DNA from: Methylobacterium sp. 77
GTDB lineage: Bacteria > Pseudomonadota > Alphaproteobacteria > Rhizobiales > Beijerinckiaceae
NCBI RefSeq assembly: GCF_000372825.1
Contig: NZ_KB910516.1
Coordinates: forward strand, 2,647,825 to 2,711,824
Direction of reading: 5' to 3'
Length of the DNA: 64,000 nt
The translations under genes and the position numbers were made by a program. Under the pieces are notes generated by a model. The model saw only the letters and a list, made by a program, of their open reading frames with translations. It made no database searches and was not told the DNA's origin. Shown one piece after another: positions 32,427-41,862 of the stretch; the first letter of the stretch is position 1, and every line of letters begins with the position of its first letter.

Positions 32427-33203
32427 TCAGCGAAGGCACCCCATCAGCCCGCCGACTGCATTCATCCGCCCCTGGATCCGGGCGGCGACGGCGCGCACGC
32501 CACGCGACGGCAGTGCGGGGTTGCGCTGGATCGGGTTCGGCAGGACGGCGGCGAGCAGGCTCGCCTCGCTGCGGTTGAGAGTGCGTGCGCTCTTGCCGAA
32601 CCAGCGCTGCGACGCCGCCTCGGCGCCGTAGACGCCCTCCCCCCATTCGGCCACGTTCAGATAGATTTCCATCATCCGCCGCTTGCCCCACAGCGTGTCG
32701 GCGATGACCGCGAGGGGGATCTCCAGCCCTTTGCGGATGAAGGAGCGGCCAGGCCAGAGGAACACGTTCTTCACGGTCTGCATGGAAATCGTCGAGGCGC
32801 CGCGGCTCGGCCCCTCGTCATCGTCGACTACGTCGCGAAGCGCGCCCCAATCGACGCCGTTATGCAGGCAGAAACGCTGGTCCTCCGAGGCGATGATCGC
32901 CTGGACCAGGAGCGGCGAGATCGCTTCGAGGGCGACGACCTCGCGGCTGACGGGCTTGAGCGTCAACCATCGCGCCAGCATCAGGGTTGAGGGCGGGGTC
33001 AACGCACTATAGACGAGCCCGAGAACAAGAATCAGGGCCAGCACCACGACGGGGAGCAGCATGGCGAGGCCGACGATCCGCCTCGCCAGGGACGATTGCC
33101 GTCTCCTTCGAACCGGATTGAGGTGCCGTTCATGGCGGGATTGCGGTTCGCTGACCTCCGCCGCATCGTCGCCTCGATCCTGACTTCGCCCCACCCGCAC
33201 CAC
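32427..33203 (-). CDS. mtgA: Monofunctional biosynthetic peptidoglycan transglycosylase
   Basis: 258 residues (usual about 230-240) that polymerise lipid II glycan strands at the inner membrane. One transmembrane segment at about 45-67 (VGLAMLLPVVVLALILVLGL), then the GT51 domain: AIIASEDQRFCLHNGVDWGAL contains the catalytic Glu, followed by RGASTISMQTVKNVFLWPGR, KRRMMEIYLNVAEWG and GVYGAEAASQRWFGK. GTG start; other GTG codons within the first four give almost the same protein. Divergent from the prenyltransferase gene with only 35 bp between. Confidence 0.94.
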   Translation of the reverse strand: MVRVGRSQDRGDDAAEVSEPQSRHERHLNPVRRRRQSSLARRIVGLAMLLPVVVLALILVLGLVYSALTPPSTLMLARWLTLKPVSREVVALEAISPLLVQAIIASEDQRFCLHNGVDWGALRDVVDDDEGPSRGASTISMQTVKNVFLWPGRSFIRKGLEIPLAVIADTLWGKRRMMEIYLNVAEWGEGVYGAEAASQRWFGKSARTLNRSEASLLAAVLPNPIQRNPALPSRGVRAVAARIQGRMNAVGGLMGCLR

Positions 33204-33238
33204 GACGCGCCCACCCCTCGACCAAGGCCCTTCTTACG

Positions 33239-34198
33239 ATGACCTCAACGCCATCATCCCACGCTTCGGTCACGGCGGACGAATCGGACGCGTTTTCCCA
33301 CAAGCTTTCTAGCGTGGCCGACGCCGTCGAGACGTTTCTCGCCGAGCGCCTCGGCCCCGAGACCCAGACGGGTGAGATCACCCGACCGGTACGGCTGATG
33401 GAGGCGATGCGCCATTCGGTTCTCGGCGGCGGCAAGCGTCTGCGCCCGTTCCTGGCGGTGGAAACCGCGCGGATGCTCGGCGGCGCCGAGGCCGGAGCAC
33501 TGGCCGCCGGATCGGCCATTGAGCTCGTCCACTGCTATTCGCTGGTCCATGACGACATGCCGGCCATGGACGACGACGACATGCGCCGGGGCAAGCCCAC
33601 GGTCCACAAGGCTTATGACGAGGCGACCGCCATCCTGGTCGGCGACGCGCTGCAGACTCTGGCCTTCGAAATCCTGGCCGATGCGACCTGGCAGCCGAAC
33701 CCGTCGATCCGCGCCGACCTCGTCCTCGGCCTCGCCAAGGCGTCGGGCCTCGGCGGCATGGTCGGCGGCCAGATTCTCGACCTCGGCGCGGAAGGCCGCT
33801 TCGGCGCCGTGTCCCTCGATGTCGAGGACACGCTCCAGCTCCAGGCGATGAAGACCGGCGCCATCCTCGCCTTCTCGGTGGATGCGGGTGCCCTCGTGGG
33901 TGGCGCGACGCCGGACCAGCGCGCCGCTTTGTGGCGCTACGGCCTCGCATTGGGCCAGGCCTTCCAGATCGCCGACGACATCCTCGATCGCGAAGCCTCG
34001 CCGGAAGCGATGGGCAAGGCCACCGGCAAGGACAAGGATGCCGGCAAGGCGACCCTCGTCGACCGCCTCGGCATCGACGGTGCCCGCGCCGAATGCGATC
34101 GCCTCGTCGGACTTTGCGAAGAGGCCGTGTCCGCCTGGGGTGACAAGGCCCGCACCCTGCGTGAGGCCGCGCGGTTCACGGTGGCCCGCAAGGTCTGA
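33239..34198 (+). CDS. ispA: Polyprenyl synthetase, farnesyl diphosphate synthase type
   Basis: 319 residues of the trans-isoprenyl diphosphate synthase family. The first Asp-rich motif is HDDMPAMDDDDMRRG, with the two-residue insertion (DDxxxxD) typical of bacterial FPP/GGPP synthases. The second motif is FQIADDILDRE. GGKRLRPFL and GDALQTLAFE are also present. It makes C15 (or C20) diphosphate for quinone, hopanoid or carotenoid precursors. The product length is set by residues before the first motif and is not certain. Confidence 0.88.
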   Translation: MTSTPSSHASVTADESDAFSHKLSSVADAVETFLAERLGPETQTGEITRPVRLMEAMRHSVLGGGKRLRPFLAVETARMLGGAEAGALAAGSAIELVHCYSLVHDDMPAMDDDDMRRGKPTVHKAYDEATAILVGDALQTLAFEILADATWQPNPSIRADLVLGLAKASGLGGMVGGQILDLGAEGRFGAVSLDVEDTLQLQAMKTGAILAFSVDAGALVGGATPDQRAALWRYGLALGQAFQIADDILDREASPEAMGKATGKDKDAGKATLVDRLGIDGARAECDRLVGLCEEAVSAWGDKARTLREAARFTVARKV

Positions 34199-34216
34199 CG
34201 CGACCGTTCGAGAGCT

Positions 34217-34242
34217 CCTGCCGCATGTTGCGTTGCGGCAGG
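34217..34242 (+). terminator. Hairpin after ispA
   Basis: CCTGCCGCA (34217-34225) and TGCGGCAGG (34234-34242) form a perfect 9-bp stem with an 8-base loop, 18 bp after the ispA stop. No T-run follows, so terminator strength is uncertain. Confidence 0.5.
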
Positions 34243-34426
34243 GGCGTGCTATCAGGCTTCCATGCATCTCAAGCGGTTCATCGATTTCCTCGGGCTGACG
34301 CCGCCGTAGCCGGCGCTCCGAGATGATTCGTTTGAACCGGCCCCGATGGCGCGTGTTGCGCACGGGGCTGTCGATGCCTGTCCCTGTCGACGCTTCGCGC
34401 GCGGGGACGATTGAGAGCCATGTCCC

Positions 34427-35911
34427 ATGAACCGTCAGTCCTTTCGGAGCGAGTGGGCTCCGGACATCACGCGTGAACTCCTGGCCGGAACGGTCGTCGC
34501 CCTGGCGCTGATCCCGGAAGCCATCGCCTTCTCGATCATCGCGGGCGTCGACCCGAAGGTCGGGCTCTACGCCTCGTTCTGCATCGCCGTCATATCCGCC
34601 TTCGCCGGCGGGCGGCCTGCCATGATCTCGGCGGCCACCGGCGCGATGTCCCTCGTCATGGTAACGCTGGTGAAGGAGCACGGGCTCGGCTACCTGTTCG
34701 CGGCGACCATCCTCACCGGCCTGTTCCAGATCGTCGCGAGCGCGGTGCGCCTCGGCAACCTCATGCGCTTCGTCTCGCGCTCGGTGGTCACCGGCTTCGT
34801 CAACGCATTGGCGATCCTGATCTTCCTCGCGCAGATGCCCGAACTGATCGGCCGCGGGCCGATCGTCTACGCCATGACCGCCATCGGCCTCGCGATGATC
34901 TACGGCTTGCCCTACCTGACGAAGGCCGTCCCCTCCCCGCTCGTCACCATCCTCGTCCTCACCGGAGCCGCGATGTGGTTCGGGTTCGACATCAGGAATG
35001 TCGGCGACATGGGCGCCCTGCCCGGCGAACTGCCGGTCTTCGCGCTGCCCCAGGTGCCGTTCACCCTGGAGACCCTGCGGATCATCCTGCCCTACGCGCT
35101 CACGCTAGCGATGGTCGGGCTGCTGGAAAGCATGATGACGGCGGCCATCCTCGACGAGATGACCGACACGACCTCGGACAAGAATCGCGAATGCGCCGGC
35201 CAAGGCCTCGCCAACGTCACCGCCGGATTGTTCGGCGGCATGGCCGGCTGCGCCATGATCGGGCAATCGGTGATCAACGTCTCGTCCGGTGGGCGAGGCC
35301 GGCTCTCGACGCTCTGGGCCGGCGCGTTTCTGCTGTTCCTCATCGTCGTCCTCGGCCCCTATGTGGCGCGGATCCCGATGGCGGCCCTGGTGGCGGTGAT
35401 GATCATGGTCTCGATCAACACCTTCCAGTGGAACTCCGTCCGCACCCTGCTGACGCATCCGAAGAGTTCGAGCGCGGTGATGCTCGGGACGGTGGCCGTC
35501 GTCGTGACCACGCACGACCTCGCCAAGGGCGTGCTGTTCGGCGTGATCCTCTCGGGGCTGTTCTTCGCCCACAAGGTGACGCGGTTCTTCGGCATCTCGT
35601 CGGTGCGCGACGAAGCGCGCCGTATCCGCACCTATCGGGTGACAGGCCAGATCTTCTTCGCCACGGCGGAGGCGTTCCATTCCGCCTTCGACTTCCGCGA
35701 GGACGACCTGAAGGGCGTGGCGATCGATTGCTCCGCCTCGCATTTCTGGGACATCACCAGCATCAACGCCCTCGACCGCGTGGTGCTGAAGTTCCGGCAC
35801 CACGGCATCCCGGTGGAGATCATCGGCATGAACGCCGCGACGGCGACGCTCGTCGACCGCGTCGGCACCCACCAGAAGCCGGGCGCGGTGCTGGCCGGGT
35901 CGGATCACTGA
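34427..35911 (+). CDS. SulP-family anion transporter with STAS domain
   Basis: 494 residues with about 11 hydrophobic segments. The N-terminal SulP core starts [21 protein letters not shown], followed by [16 protein letters not shown] and the substrate-site region [15 protein letters not shown]-terminal cytosolic STAS-like domain follows (about residues 400-490: [37 protein letters not shown]). Members move sulfate, bicarbonate, molybdate or dicarboxylates; the short total length and this domain order fit bacterial SulP of the YbaR/BicA-like kind. The substrate is not determinable. The arsenic genes are convergent and unrelated in function. Confidence 0.92.
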   Translation: MNRQSFRSEWAPDITRELLAGTVVALALIPEAIAFSIIAGVDPKVGLYASFCIAVISAFAGGRPAMISAATGAMSLVMVTLVKEHGLGYLFAATILTGLFQIVASAVRLGNLMRFVSRSVVTGFVNALAILIFLAQMPELIGRGPIVYAMTAIGLAMIYGLPYLTKAVPSPLVTILVLTGAAMWFGFDIRNVGDMGALPGELPVFALPQVPFTLETLRIILPYALTLAMVGLLESMMTAAILDEMTDTTSDKNRECAGQGLANVTAGLFGGMAGCAMIGQSVINVSSGGRGRLSTLWAGAFLLFLIVVLGPYVARIPMAALVAVMIMVSINTFQWNSVRTLLTHPKSSSAVMLGTVAVVVTTHDLAKGVLFGVILSGLFFAHKVTRFFGISSVRDEARRIRTYRVTGQIFFATAEAFHSAFDFREDDLKGVAIDCSASHFWDITSINALDRVVLKFRHHGIPVEIIGMNAATATLVDRVGTHQKPGAVLAGSDH

Positions 35912-36016
35912 TCAGGTGGCCGCCTGTCCGTTTCCAACCGCTCGGATGGGGCTCGAAATGACGCGCTCCATCACGGCGCCGGCCTTGGATGCACGTCCAT
36001 CGGCAGATCGGCGGCG

Positions 36017-36763
36017 CTACCGTTTCACGATGCCGATATCGGCTGCGACGGCTTTGAACACCTCCGACTCGCGCTCCTTCCGCTCGCTGTAGCGATCCAC
36101 CAGATAATCGGCTCGTTCACGGGTCAAAAGCGTGAACTTCATCAGCTCCTCGCAGACGTCGACCACCCGGTCGTAGAGCGGCCCCGGCTTCATTCGGCCG
36201 GCCTCGTCGAACTCCTTGTAGGCCATCGGCACCGAGGACTGGTTCGGGATGGTGATCATCCGCATCCAACGCCCGAGAATGCGCAGGGCGTTCACGGCAT
36301 TGAACGACTGCGACCCTCCCGAGACCTGCATGACGGCCAGGGTTCGTCCCTGCGTCGGTCGCACCGAACCCTCGGACAGGGGCAGCCAATCGATCTGGCT
36401 CTTCATGACCCCGGTCATGGTGCCGTGACGTTCCGGGCTGACCCAGACGTGTCCCTCCGACCAGATCGATAGGTCGCGAAGTTCCTGAACCTTCGGGTGG
36501 TCGACGGTGGTGTCGTCGGGCAACGGCAACCCATGCGCGTCGTAGATCCTGACTTTACCGCCCATGCGCTCCAGCAACCGCGCCGCCTCGTAAGCGAGGA
36601 ACCGGCTGAACGAGCGCTCGCGAAGCGAGCCGTACAGGATCAGAAACCGCGGGGCGTGCGTGATGCGTTTCCGTCGGTCGAGATGGTCATCGGACGGCAC
36701 CACGAAATGGGCTTCGCCGAGGTTCGGCATTCCATCGTCGAAGGGCGGTCGGGGCTTGTCCAC
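36017..36763 (-). CDS. arsH: ArsH, NADPH-dependent FMN reductase of arsenic resistance
   Basis: 248-residue flavoprotein. The core [19 protein letters not shown] is the flavodoxin-like phosphate-binding loop of Ars[21 protein letters not shown] and [20 protein letters not shown] are characteristic of ArsH, as is the C-terminal [16 protein letters not shown]. ArsH oxidises trivalent organoarsenicals. GTG start at 36763 (an ATG 33 bp later is possible). It is divergent from arsR with 50 bp between, which contains an inverted repeat likely bound by ArsR. Confidence 0.93.
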   Translation of the reverse strand: MDKPRPPFDDGMPNLGEAHFVVPSDDHLDRRKRITHAPRFLILYGSLRERSFSRFLAYEAARLLERMGGKVRIYDAHGLPLPDDTTVDHPKVQELRDLSIWSEGHVWVSPERHGTMTGVMKSQIDWLPLSEGSVRPTQGRTLAVMQVSGGSQSFNAVNALRILGRWMRMITIPNQSSVPMAYKEFDEAGRMKPGPLYDRVVDVCEELMKFTLLTRERADYLVDRYSERKERESEVFKAVAADIGIVKR

Positions 36764-36785
36764 GCGTCGTCGTTCCCCTACGTTT

Positions 36786-36805
36786 CAATATTCATGGATA
36801 TATTG
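36786..36805. promoter_or_regulatory. Inverted repeat in the arsH-arsR divergent promoter
   Basis: CAATAT and ATATTG separated by 8 bases form an exact dyad centred 18 bp upstream of the arsR ATG. ArsR-type repressors bind such AT-rich imperfect dyads, and the location in the only intergenic space of the divergent pair fits autoregulation of both arsR and arsH. Confidence 0.6.
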
Positions 36806-36813
36806 GATAGAAG

Positions 36814-37173
36814 ATGGACGAACGGCAAGCCCTCTTGGCCTTCGCGGCCATGGCCCAGGAGAACCGGCTGCGGATCGTGCGTCATCTGGTGATTGCGGGT
36901 CCTGACGGCCTCGCCGCGGGCTCACTCGCGAAGGATGTTGGGGTCTCGACTTCGAACCTCTCCTTCCATCTGAAGGAACTCGAACATGCCGGGTTGATCC
37001 AGTCCAAACGGGAGGGTCGCTCGATCATCTACAGCGCGGTTTATCCGGCGCTTTCCGGTCTGATCGAATTCCTGATGCGCGATTGCTGCCAGGGCCGCCC
37101 GGAAGTCTGTGACCCGGCGGTAGCCGCATTGTTCGCCTGCTGCACGCCTCCCGAGGAGCCCGCCCGTGCCTGA
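36814..37173 (+). CDS. arsR: ArsR-family metalloregulator
   Basis: 119-residue winged-helix repressor: LRIVRHLVIAGPDGLAAGSL, recognition region GVSTSNLSFHLKELEHAGLI and wing QSKREGRSIIYSA. The As(III)-binding cysteines are C-terminal (Cys91, Cys92 and Cys99 in RDCCQGRPEVC; further Cys109/110), not the ELCVCDL motif in the recognition helix. This is the arrangement known from the Acidithiobacillus ferrooxidans type of ArsR. It overlaps the arsC start by 8 bp and is divergent from arsH. Confidence 0.93.
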   Translation: MDERQALLAFAAMAQENRLRIVRHLVIAGPDGLAAGSLAKDVGVSTSNLSFHLKELEHAGLIQSKREGRSIIYSAVYPALSGLIEFLMRDCCQGRPEVCDPAVAALFACCTPPEEPARA

Positions 37174-37515
37174 TTCCATCGACGTCGTCATCGATCACAA
37201 CACCGCCTGCGGCACGTCCAGGAAGACCTTGGCACTGATGCGGAATGCCGGGATCGGGCGGCATCCGGTGGAGGAGCTGAAGACACCGCCGAGCCGTGCC
37301 ATGTTGCGTGAACTCGCCCGGCAGGCCGGCATCACGATCGCGGTCTCCTGCGCGAGAAGGGCACGCGCTGCGCGGAACCGAGCCTCGTCGACGCCGCCCT
37401 GGACGACGCGCGGCTTCCGGATGCGGTCGCGTCCCACCCAATCCTGTTGAACCGTCCGGTCGTCGTCGCGCCGACGGGCGTGCGTCTCGCCGAGGCTTAC
37501 CGGCACCGAGCCTGA
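37166..37515 (+). pseudogene. arsC: Glutaredoxin-type arsenate reductase (ArsC), frameshifted
   Basis: The first 58 or so codons encode a normal ArsC N-terminus: DHNTACGTSRKTLALM with catalytic Cys15, and VEELKTPPSRAMLRELARQ. After AGITIA (about 37340-37350) the frame leaves the family sequence and stops at 37450. The continuation is in another frame: LLREKGTRCAEPSLVDAALD, then [20 protein letters not shown] and stop at 37515, matching the C-terminal half of ArsC. A single missing base near 37341-37346 explains it. GTG start inside arsR. Either a true inactivating mutation or a sequencing error. No arsenite exporter gene is adjacent. Confidence 0.82.
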
Positions 37516-37609
37516 GCTAAACCGAGACTCGACTCCACCGAGACTTGCCAAGCGCCCGAACCCGTCGCTACAGCCGCCCGACGCATCACCCTTGGCCGCG
37601 AGTGCTCCC

Positions 37610-38719
37610 ATGAATGCCTACAAGCTCCTCCTCCTTCCCGGCGACGGCATCGGCCCGGAGGTGATGGCCCAGGTGAAGACCGTGATCGGCGTGCTCGCCG
37701 AGACCGGTATCGCCACTTTCGAGACCGAGACCGACCTCGTCGGCGGGTCGTCCATCGACGCCCATGGCGTGCCGCTTACCGACGCGGCTCTGGCGCGGGC
37801 GGATGCCGCGGACGCGATCCTGCTGGGCGCGGTCGGCGGCCCGAAATGGTCCGATGTCGCCTACGAGATCCGGCCGGAGGCGGGGCTGCTTCGTCTTCGC
37901 AAGGATCTCGGCCTGTTCGCCAACCTGCGCCCGGCGATCTGCTACCCGGCGCTGGCCGACGCCTCCGCGCTCAAGCGCGAGCTGGTGGAGGGGCTCGACA
38001 TCATGATCGTGCGCGAACTCACCGGCGGCGTCTATTTCGGTGAGCCGAAGGAGATCACCACCCTACCCGACGGGACGAAGCGCGCGGTGGACACGCAGGT
38101 CTACACCACGGGCGAGATCGAGCGCATCGCCCATGTCGCCTTCGACCTGGCGCGCAAGCGCTCGGGCCGCGTCGCCTCGGCCGAGAAGCACAACGTGATG
38201 AAGTCCGGTGTCCTGTGGAAGGAGGTCGTGACCAAGGTCCATGCCGAGCATTACACCGATGTCGAGCTCGAGCACGTGCTCGCCGACAATTGCGCCATGC
38301 AGCTGGTGCGCCGCCCGAAGCAATTCGACGTGCTCGTCACCGACAACCTGTTCGGCGACGTGCTGTCTGACGTCGCGGCGATGCTGACCGGGTCGCTCGG
38401 CATGTTGCCCTCGGCCTCACTCGGCGCGGTGGACGCGAAGGGCAGCCGAAAGGCGCTGTACGAGCCCGTTCACGGCTCGGCACCCGACATCGCCGGCCAG
38501 GATCTCGCCAACCCGCTCGCGATGATCGGCTCGCTCGCCATGGCCCTGCGCTACTCGTTCGGCCTCGGCGAGGCGGCGGACCTCCTCGACGGCGCCATCA
38601 CCGATGCCCTGGCGGCCGGCGCCCGCACCAGGGATATCGCCGGAGAGGGTGCAAGCCTGCTTGGAACGGTCGGGATGGGCGAGGCCGTGGTTGCCGCCCT
38701 CAAGTCGCGGGTTCGGTAG
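37610..38719 (+). CDS. leuB: 3-isopropylmalate dehydrogenase
   Basis: 369-residue NAD+-dependent enzyme oxidising and decarboxylating 3-isopropylmalate, leucine biosynthesis. [18 protein letters not shown] at the start, then [46 protein letters not shown], and the metal-binding [20 protein letters not shown]. Adenine-binding loop [14 protein letters not shown]. The ATG at 37610 is chosen over an in-frame TTG 18 bp upstream. A terminator follows after 32 bp. Confidence 0.97.
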   Translation: MNAYKLLLLPGDGIGPEVMAQVKTVIGVLAETGIATFETETDLVGGSSIDAHGVPLTDAALARADAADAILLGAVGGPKWSDVAYEIRPEAGLLRLRKDLGLFANLRPAICYPALADASALKRELVEGLDIMIVRELTGGVYFGEPKEITTLPDGTKRAVDTQVYTTGEIERIAHVAFDLARKRSGRVASAEKHNVMKSGVLWKEVVTKVHAEHYTDVELEHVLADNCAMQLVRRPKQFDVLVTDNLFGDVLSDVAAMLTGSLGMLPSASLGAVDAKGSRKALYEPVHGSAPDIAGQDLANPLAMIGSLAMALRYSFGLGEAADLLDGAITDALAAGARTRDIAGEGASLLGTVGMGEAVVAALKSRVR

Positions 38720-38751
38720 GGCGCCGCTCGCCATAGGGGTCGAGACATGAA

Positions 38752-38790
38752 AAAGGCGCCGACCCGGCAGGGTCGACGCCTTTCTCTTTC
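38752..38790 (+). terminator. Intrinsic terminator after leuB
   Basis: AAAGGCG, one mismatch, CGACCC, loop GGCA, GGGTCG, CGCCTTT, followed by CTCTTTC: a 13-bp stem with a single mismatch (38752-38783). It lies between leuB and the convergent small secreted-protein gene and, with A and T runs on both sides, can serve both. Confidence 0.85.
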
Positions 38791-38807
38791 TCCGCTGGGG
38801 ACGGAAA

Positions 38808-39212
38808 TCAGTAGGGGTTGCCGTTGCGCGACACGTACGATGTCGGGTCGATCGCATCGACTGCCGAGAAGTCGACGTTGTGGATCGCGCTGGAACGGGC
38901 GCCGATGAACGGCCCGTTGGTGATCGGATCGGGCAGGATGCCGCCACCGAAGCGCTCGTTGCGGCCGTAGGGCGGCGAATTCAGGTAGCTCGCGGTGATG
39001 AAGTGCGGGTTGGTCGCTGGGTTGCTGATCGAGCCGTTATTCGCCTCGACAACGTTGCCGGCATCGAGCCAGCTGCGCGGGCGGATGCGGATCGGCAGCG
39101 GCTGGCTGACGCGGATACCGGGAGCGTAGCGACCCTGCGCCTCGGCGGCGGTGTTCGCGCCGACGGCGGTGAGGGTGAGCGCGCCCATCAGGGCAATCGT
39201 GGCAGTGCGCAT
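38808..39212 (-). CDS. Small secreted protein, unknown function
   Basis: 134 residues: a clear signal peptide (MRTATIALMGALTLTAVGAN, cleavage after AEA) and a mature part rich in Pro, Asn, Ser and Arg (RVSQPLPIRIRPRSWLDAGN, SISNPATNPHFITASYLNSP). No Cys and no recognisable domain. The start at 39212 is chosen because it puts the signal peptide at the N-terminus. Function unknown. Confidence 0.72.
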   Translation of the reverse strand: MRTATIALMGALTLTAVGANTAAEAQGRYAPGIRVSQPLPIRIRPRSWLDAGNVVEANNGSISNPATNPHFITASYLNSPPYGRNERFGGGILPDPITNGPFIGARSSAIHNVDFSAVDAIDPTSYVSRNGNPY

Positions 39213-39313
39213 GACGGACCTTCGTTGAACCTGTGTGAGGGTAGGCCTGGCTTCCTTAAGAAACTCGGCCATTCATGGTGAGAAGACGTGCCAGCGGCGC
39301 CGTTGTTCCCGGC

Positions 39314-40213
39314 TTATGGCCGCGCTTGGACGGTTCGCCGCAGTTTTGCCTCATTATGTCGAATTTGGCGCTTCGAGATCGAGCCGGTTTCGCCGGCCGC
39401 CTCGCGTCGGGGGGCATCGGCGACCGCCGGCGCACACCCTTCCATCCGTCTGTTCTCGAAAACGCGATACGCCGCTTCGAGGTTGGCGGAAGCTTGGCCA
39501 TTGAGCACGAGCTTGTTCAAGGTGCAAGCGATGGCGCGCGGCTCCGGTGGTTGGCTCAACGGCGCGCAGAGCCAACCGTCGAAACGCGGGGCCAGGGGCG
39601 AGAGCCCGCTCTGTCCGGCATTGGAGAAGCCGGTGCAGACCCGGGTCACGGGACCGCTCAACGTGGCTTCCAGGATTTCCACCGGACCGAACTTGGTCTG
39701 GATCAGACCCCGCTCGCCGGTCCTCAACACAGCGAGGCCCTGCCCGTCGGCGGCACGGCGTGCGATGGTGACGAAGAGGCTCGCGGGCGGGTTCGGCCCC
39801 TCGCCGATGGTGATCCGCAGATAAGGGGCCTCGCTCGCATCGAAGCGACCCTGGGAGAGGCCGTCCTCGCGTTGACCGCTGCTCGGATTGATGCGCGCAG
39901 GCTCGATCCTCGCCTCGTCGAGCGCGTCCGGATCATCGAGACGGTAACGTGGTGCCGACGCCGCCACCGGGAGCGCCGGGCGAACGGCGACGGCAGCGGA
40001 TGGGACGAAGGGCGGAGAGTTCGCGTCCGCCAGGCCGCTGGCTGCACCTCCGGGCATTGTCCCGCGTGAGGTCGTCTCCCCCCAGGAGAAACGCCCGATA
40101 GCGCCGAAACAGACCATCGCGACGAGGCATGGCAGGACCATTCGAAACAGCGGTCCGCTCTTAACCCTGCCTGGCGGATCGCCGATCTCGTCCTGATAAG
40201 TGATGCGATGCAT
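39314..40213 (-). CDS. Membrane-anchored protein, unknown function
   Basis: 299 residues with a short cytosolic N-terminus, one membrane segment at about 23-42 (LFRMVLPCLVAMVCFGAIGR), a Pro/Ala-rich linker, and a soluble periplasmic domain (about 90-260: YRLDDPDALDEARIEPARIN, YLRITIGEGPNPPASLFVTI, VEILEATLSGPVTRVCTGF, GWLCAPLSQPPEPRAIACTL) with four Cys that could form disulfides, ending in a basic tail. I do not recognise the family. The start is set at the ATG giving the usual membrane-anchor layout. Confidence 0.65.
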   Translation of the reverse strand: MHRITYQDEIGDPPGRVKSGPLFRMVLPCLVAMVCFGAIGRFSWGETTSRGTMPGGAASGLADANSPPFVPSAAVAVRPALPVAASAPRYRLDDPDALDEARIEPARINPSSGQREDGLSQGRFDASEAPYLRITIGEGPNPPASLFVTIARRAADGQGLAVLRTGERGLIQTKFGPVEILEATLSGPVTRVCTGFSNAGQSGLSPLAPRFDGWLCAPLSQPPEPRAIACTLNKLVLNGQASANLEAAYRVFENRRMEGCAPAVADAPRREAAGETGSISKRQIRHNEAKLRRTVQARP

Positions 40214-40635
40214 GAAACCCTGAACCAAACCCCGACCCGCGCCCCTGCTCGCGGCTCGCGCCGCTCCGGCGGCGACCATGGCGTCCGGGATGCGCAGATT
40301 GGGTTTCCCGCCGAGGCCCGGAGCGGGCGTTTCGGAATTCGCGGTGAATCAATCCTTCCCCGTCGTTCCGCCCTCGCGTTCCGACCGGTCGGTTTGTGCT
40401 GCCGCGAAGGTCCCGGGTGCAGCGCAACCCTTGACAGTCGCGAAGACGAGGCGTCTTGCTCCGCCGCTTGAGACGGGTTCGGCTACTCCTCGAGAGTCTG
40501 GACCAGACCGGAAACCGCTGCGGATCCCACTGGCATCGGTGCACTGAGACCTGCCCGGAGATCCTGCCGGCAGCGCCGGGGCGAGACGCCCGGCCACGGC
40601 CGGGAGCCAGGGCACCACGAAGCGGAGTTGGAGAG
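40214..40635. other. Intergenic region upstream of asd
   Basis: About 420 bp without a supported gene. TTGACA at 40431-40436 with a weak -10-like TCTTGC 17 bp on (40454-40459) is a possible asd promoter, which would give a leader of about 170 nt. The leader is GC-rich and can fold, but no known riboswitch pattern is recognised. Confidence 0.35.
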
Positions 40636-41670
40636 ATGGGTTACAAGGTCGCCGTCGTCGGTGCGACGGGCAATGTCGGACGCGAGATGCTGGACATCCT
40701 GTCGGAGCGGGCTTTTCCCGCCGACGAGGTCGTGGCTATCGCGTCGCGCCGCAGCGCCGGACAGGAAGTCTCCTTCGGCGACAAGATCCTGAAGGTGAAG
40801 GCGCTCGACACCTACGATTTCTCCGATACGGACATCTGCCTGATGTCCGCCGGCGGAGAGATCTCGAAGGAATGGTCGCCGCGCATCGGCCAGTCCGGCT
40901 GCGTCGTCATCGATAACTCGTCGGCCTTCCGCTACCACGCCGACGTGCCGCTGATCGTGCCGGAAGTGAATCCGGAGGCGATCGATGGCTTCTCGAAGAT
41001 GAACATCATCGCCAACCCGAACTGCTCCACGGCGCAGCTCGTCGTCGCGCTGAAGCCCCTGCACGACGTCGCCAAGATCACCCGCGTGGTCGTGGCGACC
41101 TACCAGTCGGTCTCGGGCGCCGGCAAGGAGGCCATGGACGAGCTGTTCCAGCAGACCCGTTCCGTCTTCACCGCCGGTCAGATGACGATGGAGAAGTTCC
41201 CCAAGCGCATCGCCTTCAACGTCATCCCGCAGATCGACGTGTTCCTCGACGACGGCTCCACCAAGGAAGAGTGGAAGATGGTCGCCGAGACCAAGAAGAT
41301 GCTGGATCCCAAGATCAAGCTGACGGCGACTTGCGTGCGCGTGCCGGTGTTCATCGGCCATGCCGAGGCGGTCAATGTCGAATTCGAGAACCCGATCTCG
41401 CCGGAGGAGGCCACGGCCATCCTGCGCTCGGCACCGGGCATCCTCGTGGTCGATAAGCGCGAGCCCGGCGGCTACATGACCCCGCACGAGGCGGCCGGCG
41501 AGGACGCGACCTACATCTCGCGTATCCGCGCAGATTCGACGGTCGATAACGGCCTGTCGTTCTGGTGCGTCGCCGATAACCTGCGCAAGGGCGCGGCTCT
41601 CAACACGGTTCAGATTGCCGAGATGCTGATCAACCGGAAGCTGCTGAAGGGCCGCGCCGCCGCAGCCTGA
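40636..41670 (+). CDS. asd: Aspartate-semialdehyde dehydrogenase
   Basis: 344-residue NADPH enzyme reducing aspartyl phosphate, the branch point to lysine/DAP, threonine and methionine. KVAVVGATGNVGREMLDIL is the Rossmann loop; catalytic Cys130 in NIIANPNCSTAQLVV; TYQSVSGAGKEAMDEL and the RVPVFIGHAEAVNVEF substrate-binding block follow. ATG at 40636 with GGAGAG just upstream. A terminator follows 54 bp after the stop. Confidence 0.97.
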   Translation: MGYKVAVVGATGNVGREMLDILSERAFPADEVVAIASRRSAGQEVSFGDKILKVKALDTYDFSDTDICLMSAGGEISKEWSPRIGQSGCVVIDNSSAFRYHADVPLIVPEVNPEAIDGFSKMNIIANPNCSTAQLVVALKPLHDVAKITRVVVATYQSVSGAGKEAMDELFQQTRSVFTAGQMTMEKFPKRIAFNVIPQIDVFLDDGSTKEEWKMVAETKKMLDPKIKLTATCVRVPVFIGHAEAVNVEFENPISPEEATAILRSAPGILVVDKREPGGYMTPHEAAGEDATYISRIRADSTVDNGLSFWCVADNLRKGAALNTVQIAEMLINRKLLKGRAAAA

Positions 41671-41724
41671 TCGGGCGCCTTACCGATCCTCAGGATCGGA
41701 ACTCGAACTCGTCGCAAGCCATCG

Positions 41725-41755
41725 ACGCCGTCCCATTCGCGGGGCGGCGTTTTTT
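41725..41755 (+). terminator. Intrinsic terminator after asd
   Basis: ACGCCGTCCC (41725-41734), loop ATTCGC, GGGGCGGCGT (41741-41750), then six T. One G-T pair in a 10-bp stem; a textbook Rho-independent terminator. Confidence 0.92.
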
Positions 41756-41862
41756 CATGACCGCGCTACTCTAATTTAAGGATATAAAACCTATTTATGT
41801 TGAAAATAAACTTATTCTGAGATAGTCAGGCATGGAACAAATCATGAACTCAGGTGGCCGTG

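Noticed and set aside
34262..34309. 15-codon frame MHLKRFIDFLGLTPP
   Set aside because: Too short, no ribosome site and no regulatory structure such as a leader-peptide terminator after it.
36017..37515. SulP transporter gene as part of the arsenic cluster
   Set aside because: It is convergent with arsH, belongs to a sulfate/bicarbonate-type family and is not an arsenite exporter.
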